Assembly (NCBI GenBank): GCA_964491485.1
Contig: CAZBGV010000119.1
Location: forward strand, 1 to 10,274
Source of the DNA: IDS-8 sp964491485
GTDB taxonomy: Bacteria; Pseudomonadota; Gammaproteobacteria; Steroidobacterales; Woeseiaceae
Direction of reading: 5' to 3'
DNA length: 10,274 nt
Shown: one piece after another, positions 6,882-10,274 of the stretch
How the letters are laid out: the number at the start of each line of letters is the position of its first letter
Position numbering within the stretch: position 1 is the stretch's first letter
The notes under the pieces: generated by a model
The model's input: the letters and a program-made list of their open reading frames with translations, nothing else
What the model was told of the DNA's origin: nothing
The model's database searches: none
Program-made: the position numbers and the translations under genes

Positions 6882-6911
6882 GCATCGGCGACGCGACTCG
6901 GGAGGAGAGAA

Positions 6912-8534
6912 ATGGTGCGGTCACTGCCGGCGGCATTTGCGGTTTGCGCCCTGCTGTCGTGCGCGGCGGCGAGCCACGCGCAGGAGGTGCAACTGCGCCG
7001 GCAGGGCGAGGCGACGCAGCTCGTGGTCGACGGCGAGCCCTTCCTCATGCTGGCCGGCGAGCTCGGCAACTCGAGCGCCTCCGATCTCGAATACCTGCGG
7101 CCGCGCTGGGCGACGCTCGAGGCGCTGCACCTCAATACCGTGCTGGCGCCGGTCTACTGGGAGCTCGTCGAGCCGGCGGAGGGCGCGTTCGATTTTTCGC
7201 TGGTCGACGGCCTCATCCGGCAGGCGCGCGAGCACGACATGCGGCTCGTGCTGCTGTGGTTCGGCTCGTGGAAGAACTCGATGTCGAGCTACGCCCCGGC
7301 GTGGGTCAAACGCGACCAGGCGCGCTTCCCGCGCGCCGAGGGTTCCGACGGGCGCGGTCTCGAGATTCTCTCGCCGTTCAGCGCCGCCAACCGGGACGCC
7401 GATGCGCGCGCCTTCGCGGCGCTCATGCGGCACCTGCGCGAGACGGACGGTCGCCGCCGCACGGTGCTGATGGTGCAGGTGGAGAACGAGATCGGCATGA
7501 TCCCGGAGGCGCGCGATCACAGCGCCGTGGCGGACCGGCGGTTCTCCGGCGCAGTGCCCGGCGAGTTGCTGCAGTACCTCGCGCGGCATCGCGACGCGCT
7601 CGCGCCGCCCCTGCGCGCGCGCTGGGAGGCGCACGGCGCGCGCAGGCAGGGCACATGGAGCGAGGTTTTCGGCGAAGGACTCGCCACGGACGAGATTTTC
7701 ATGGCCTGGCATTTCGCCCGCTACACCGACGCGGTGGCGGCGGCCGGGCGGGCCGCGTACGACCTGCCGATGTACGTGAACGCGGCGCTGATCCGCCCGG
7801 GTTACGCGCCGGGCGCCTATCCCAGCGCCGGGCCGCTGCCGCAGGTGTTCGACGTCTGGCGCGCGGGCGCGCCGTCGATCGACTTCCTGGCGCCGGACAT
7901 CTACTTCCCGAACTTCGTCGAATGGGCGCGCGCGTACGACGTGCCGGGCAACGCGTTCTTCGTGCCGGAAACCGGCCGGCAGCCTGGCGCGACGCCCGCC
8001 AACGCGTTCTACGCTTTCGGCGCGCACGGCGCGATGGGCTTCAGCCCGTTCGCGATCGAGGACTTCGCCGCGGACGATCCGCTCGGCGAGGCCTACGACG
8101 TGCTCGCCGGGCTCGCGCCGCTGATCCTCGAGCACCAGGGCAAGGACACGCTTGCGGGCGTGCGGCCGGCGGTCGCGTTCGACGGCACCGTGGACGAGAC
8201 GCCCGCGGAGGTGCGAATGGGCGAGCACACGTTGCACGTCGCGTTCGTCGATCCGTTCACGCCGCGCGCGGAGCAGGACGTCGCCGCGCACGGCGGGCTG
8301 ATCGTCCAGCTCGGGCCGGAGGAATACCTCGTCGCCGGCAAGGGCCTCACGGTGACGTTCTCGGCGGAGCAGGGCATCGTCGGCATCGAGCAGATCCGCG
8401 AGGGTCGCTACGCCGACGGCCGCTGGAAGCCCGGGCGGGTGCTGAACGGCGACCAGAACCACCAGGGGCGGCACCTGCGGCTGCCGCCGGACGCGTTCGG
8501 CATCCAGCGCGTGCGCCTCTACCGCTACCGGTGA
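6912..8534 (+). CDS. Exported GH35-type beta-galactosidase-like glycoside hydrolase with DUF5597-like C-terminus
   Basis: This is a 540-residue clan-A (TIM-barrel) glycoside hydrolase of the GH35 type. Residues 1-23 are a signal peptide (SLPAAFAVCALLSCAAASHA, cleavage near A23), so it acts in the periplasm or outside. FLMLAGELGNSSAS (44-57) and NTVLAPVYWELVEPAEGAFDF (75-95) are the family's first barrel strands. VQVENEIG (189-196) supplies the acid/base Glu193, and FVPETGR (350-356) the nucleophile Glu353. The C-terminal part from about 400 is beta-rich and resembles DUF5597 (PF18120), a domain found with this GH35-like branch in Caulobacter-type bacteria. It is predicted to hydrolyse terminal beta-galactosides; other beta-glycosides are possible. 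A strong GGAGGAGAG precedes the start, and an upstream in-frame extension to 6744 is rejected because it crosses the promoter and lacks a signal peptide. The gene is divergent from the PLP enzyme. No truncation is seen. Confidence 0.9.
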   Translation: MVRSLPAAFAVCALLSCAAASHAQEVQLRRQGEATQLVVDGEPFLMLAGELGNSSASDLEYLRPRWATLEALHLNTVLAPVYWELVEPAEGAFDFSLVDGLIRQAREHDMRLVLLWFGSWKNSMSSYAPAWVKRDQARFPRAEGSDGRGLEILSPFSAANRDADARAFAALMRHLRETDGRRRTVLMVQVENEIGMIPEARDHSAVADRRFSGAVPGELLQYLARHRDALAPPLRARWEAHGARRQGTWSEVFGEGLATDEIFMAWHFARYTDAVAAAGRAAYDLPMYVNAALIRPGYAPGAYPSAGPLPQVFDVWRAGAPSIDFLAPDIYFPNFVEWARAYDVPGNAFFVPETGRQPGATPANAFYAFGAHGAMGFSPFAIEDFAADDPLGEAYDVLAGLAPLILEHQGKDTLAGVRPAVAFDGTVDETPAEVRMGEHTLHVAFVDPFTPRAEQDVAAHGGLIVQLGPEEYLVAGKGLTVTFSAEQGIVGIEQIREGRYADGRWKPGRVLNGDQNHQGRHLRLPPDAFGIQRVRLYRYR

Positions 8535-8548
8535 CGACGGCCGGGGGA

Positions 8549-8566
8549 CGGCCGGGAAGGCGGCCG
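8549..8566 (+). terminator. Weak stem-loop after the GH35 gene
   Basis: CGGCCG arms (8549-8554 and 8561-8566) flank a 6-base loop 14 bases after the GH35 stop. There is no T-run behind it, so it is not a classical intrinsic terminator. It may attenuate read-through into the next gene or be chance in GC-rich DNA. Confidence 0.25.
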
Positions 8567-8578
8567 GTGCCGCTGTCC

Positions 8579-8584
8579 TATACT
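8579..8584 (+). promoter_or_regulatory. Candidate -10 box before the sulfotransferase-like gene
   Basis: TATACT, 35 bases before the ATG at 8620, in the 85-base gap after the GH35 gene. No -35 is visible. It suggests that the downstream gene may have its own promoter rather than depend on GH35 read-through. Confidence 0.35.
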
Positions 8585-8619
8585 CGTGGCAAGGACGCCG
8601 CCATGGGCCGGAAGCCATC

Positions 8620-9408
8620 ATGCTGGTCAGTTTCGAGCACCGCTTTGCGTTCCTGTGCAACCGCAAATGCGCCTCGACGTCGATCGAGACCATGCTGCGC
8701 GCGTACGGCGATCTCCGGATCGTCCGGCCGCCGGCGCTGCGTCACCTCAATTTCAGGCTCTACGAGTCACGCGTCCTGCCGCTGATCGAGGCCGGCATCG
8801 GCAAGGCGGATCTCGAGACGATCTGCGTCGTGCGCGAGCCGCTGTCGTGGCTGTACAGCTTCTATCGTTTCCGCTCGCGCCTCGCTTTGCGCAATCCGTC
8901 GAGTCCGGACCACGCCAGGTCGACGGCCGGCATCGATTTCGCCGCATTCCTCGAAAGCGCCATGCGGCCGGAGCCGCCGGGCTACGCCAGGATCGGCTCG
9001 CAGTTCGACTTTGTCCGCACGCCCGACGGCGAGATCGGCGTCGACCGGATCTTCCTGCACGAGTATCTCGACGAGGCGGTCGACTACCTGGGCGCGAAGG
9101 TCGGCCGCACGCTGCATCTCGGCTACCAGAACGTCTCGCCGAAGAAGAACCGGAAATTGCGCGCCGCGACGCTGCTCGATCGCGCGGTCAAGACGCTGAC
9201 GGCCCGGCTCGAGCTCAGGACGGTCGCGGAGCGGCCGGCGCCGCCGCCCGAGTTGGCCGAACCGCTGCTCGACCGGGTCAGGGAGTGCTATCACGCCGAC
9301 TTCGCGCTCTACGAGCAGGTCCTCTGCGCGCGCGCCGCCGCCGGACAGGGGCTTGCGCCGCCGGGCGCGGCCCGGGCGATCGACGGCGCGCTACATGCCG
9401 ATCGGTGA
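8620..9408 (+). CDS. Sulfotransferase-like protein (PAPS-dependent fold)
   Basis: This is a 262-residue protein with the two PAPS-binding landmarks of P-loop sulfotransferases. The 5'-phosphosulfate loop is FLCNRKCASTSIE (11-23; K16, S19, T20, S21), matching the PKCASTS/PKVGSTS style of carbohydrate sulfotransferases. The 3'-phosphate motif is CVVREPLSWLYSFYRF (69-84; R72, P74, S80). The spacing of about 55 residues between them is normal. The end, YHADFALYEQVL (224-235), matches the usual D-x-x-LY terminal helix. No signal peptide or membrane segment is seen, so it should act in the cytosol, transferring sulfate to an unknown acceptor such as a glycan, lipid or small molecule. GGAAG lies about 5 bases before the ATG. 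Its last 18 bases overlap the convergent metalloprotease gene. No PAPS-synthesis or glycosyltransferase gene is in view to suggest the acceptor. Confidence 0.82.
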   Translation: MLVSFEHRFAFLCNRKCASTSIETMLRAYGDLRIVRPPALRHLNFRLYESRVLPLIEAGIGKADLETICVVREPLSWLYSFYRFRSRLALRNPSSPDHARSTAGIDFAAFLESAMRPEPPGYARIGSQFDFVRTPDGEIGVDRIFLHEYLDEAVDYLGAKVGRTLHLGYQNVSPKKNRKLRAATLLDRAVKTLTARLELRTVAERPAPPPELAEPLLDRVRECYHADFALYEQVLCARAAAGQGLAPPGAARAIDGALHADR

Positions 9409-10274
9409 CCCGGGCGGCGGCTCGGGCAGCTCGAGCCCGGCGAGCGCATCCGGATCCTCGCGCAGGCGATCGATGACCCACGCCGCGCGCCGGTAATGGG
9501 CGCGCCAGGCGTCATCGTCCGCGTTCCCGCGCAGGCGCGCCGCCAGCCACTCGTCCAGGCCGCTCACGGCGTCGATGGCGGCGGCCTGCACGGCCGGGTC
9601 GAGTTTGAGATCGCCCGCGAGCTTTAGGAGCCGCACCAGCACCTCGTTGTCCGCGGTCCGCTGCAGAGCGCCGTCGAAGCCGGCGCGCGGCGCGGCGCGC
9701 CAGGTCACCTCGAGCAGATCGTCCAGCAGGTCGGCGAAGCCGGGCGATTCCGGGTGCAGCGCGTGCATGCGAGCGAGGCGCGCGGCACGCGACGGCTCCA
9801 GCAGGACGTCGACGGTCAGCGCGGCGCCGGTCGCGGCCGGTCCCAGGGGATCGAAAATCGCGCCGGTCGCGGACGGGAACAGCTCGCGCGTTTCGGGATG
9901 GCCGGGCGGCCGCGGCGGCAGCAGGGCCAGGACCTGCGGCGGCACGCGCAGCACCTCGGGTGAGAGCGTGCCGAGCAGGGCGTCGATCGCCGCCTGCTGG
10001 CGCGCGGGCTCGACCGGCATGACCGGCAGCTGCCCGTCGCCGCGCGCGGCATACGTGAAGTACTCGCCGCCGATCAGCTTGCCGACCGCCTCGACCTGGT
10101 AGCGGTGCAGGAGATAGATCGGCACGAGCACGTCCTCCAGCCGCGCGAGCGGCCGGCCAGGGCGGAGGTTGCGCTCGCCGAAGCGCTCGAGCGCGAGCGC
10201 GCGCACCTCGAGCAGCCGCTCGAGCTCGGCGACGGCGTCCTCGCCGTTGTCCCAGAGATTGCCGTCGGGGTGGC
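9391..10274 (-). CDS. Zinc-dependent metalloprotease, DUF4953-type C-terminal part, 5' end off the window
   Basis: The 293 visible residues match the C-terminal region of large bacterial zinc-dependent metalloproteases (DUF5117/DUF4953, PF16313). The open frame enters from the right edge with HPDGNLWDNGEDAVAELERLLEVRALALERFG. It continues into the conserved helical segment VPIYLLHRYQVEAVGKLIGGEYFTYAARGDGQ, then LGTLSPEVLRVPPQVLALLPPRP and a helical tail ending in PPPGSPIGM. The catalytic HExxH of this family lies well upstream, so the active site cannot be checked here. Family members are usually exported and about 800-900 residues long; their substrates are mostly unknown. A GTG at 10206 is not the start, because conserved sequence runs through it. 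The stop lies inside the 3' end of the sulfotransferase-like gene. Confidence 0.88.
   Translation of the reverse strand, partial: HPDGNLWDNGEDAVAELERLLEVRALALERFGERNLRPGRPLARLEDVLVPIYLLHRYQVEAVGKLIGGEYFTYAARGDGQLPVMPVEPARQQAAIDALLGTLSPEVLRVPPQVLALLPPRPPGHPETRELFPSATGAIFDPLGPAATGAALTVDVLLEPSRAARLARMHALHPESPGFADLLDDLLEVTWRAAPRAGFDGALQRTADNEVLVRLLKLAGDLKLDPAVQAAAIDAVSGLDEWLAARLRGNADDDAWRAHYRRAAWVIDRLREDPDALAGLELPEPPPGSPIGM

Noticed and set aside
6921..8693. 590-codon minus frame and 613-codon plus frame over the GH35 gene
   Set aside because: Both are Arg/Ala-rich shadows of the GH35 gene, whose own frame has a signal peptide, both catalytic glutamates and a strong ribosome-binding site.
1..10274. 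CRISPR array, tRNA/rRNA, insertion sequence or phage genes
   Set aside because: No direct-repeat array, cloverleaf-like segment, transposase or phage-type protein was seen on either strand.

Overview
The window is GC-rich DNA, roughly two-thirds or more G+C by eye, with strongly G/C-ending codons and long antisense shadow frames. It contains one 100-base run of N (3323-3422), so it is a scaffolded draft or metagenome contig. The gene families (glutathione S-transferase, winged-helix regulator of the CadC type, DUF885 lipoprotein peptidase, DUF4953-type zinc metalloprotease, GH35 enzyme with a DUF5597-like tail) suggest a Gram-negative proteobacterium. An aerobic, protein-degrading gammaproteobacterium is most likely, but that placement is inference. 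No RNA gene, insertion sequence, phage gene or CRISPR array is visible.

Layout. Left edge: the N-terminal half of a winged-helix transcriptional regulator (minus strand, cut by the edge) diverges from a secreted protein (552-1511). That protein has three cysteine-bracketed repeats followed by a fibronectin-III-like domain. The 228-base divergent spacer carries a short palindrome that could be an operator. Converging on it from the right is a glutathione S-transferase (1518-2171, minus). A poorly supported small signal-peptide frame (2211-2495, minus) follows. Next is a DUF885 lipoprotein metallopeptidase (2603-4349, minus) whose middle is lost in the N gap.

Centre: a minus-strand pair transcribed from about 6775 to 4467. 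A class-III PLP enzyme resembling ethanolamine-phosphate/5-phosphohydroxylysine phospho-lyases is joined by an ATGA stop/start overlap to an APH-fold small-molecule kinase. Together they look like a kinase plus phospho-lyase route that phosphorylates an amino alcohol and then eliminates phosphate and ammonia. Divergent from them, across a 136-base spacer with -10-like boxes on both strands, is an exported GH35 beta-galactosidase-like enzyme (6912-8534). A small cytoplasmic sulfotransferase-like protein (8620-9408) follows on the same strand. Right edge: the C-terminal part of a zinc-dependent metalloprotease of the DUF4953 type (minus, 5' end off the window) overlaps the sulfotransferase tail by 18 bases.

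How the genes could work together (inference only): exported peptidases, an exported beta-galactosidase and a cytoplasmic hydroxylysine-kinase/phospho-lyase-like pair would fit breakdown of peptides carrying galactosyl-hydroxylysine, as in collagen-like material. The genes are not one operon, and each enzyme has other possible substrates, so this is a hypothesis to test.
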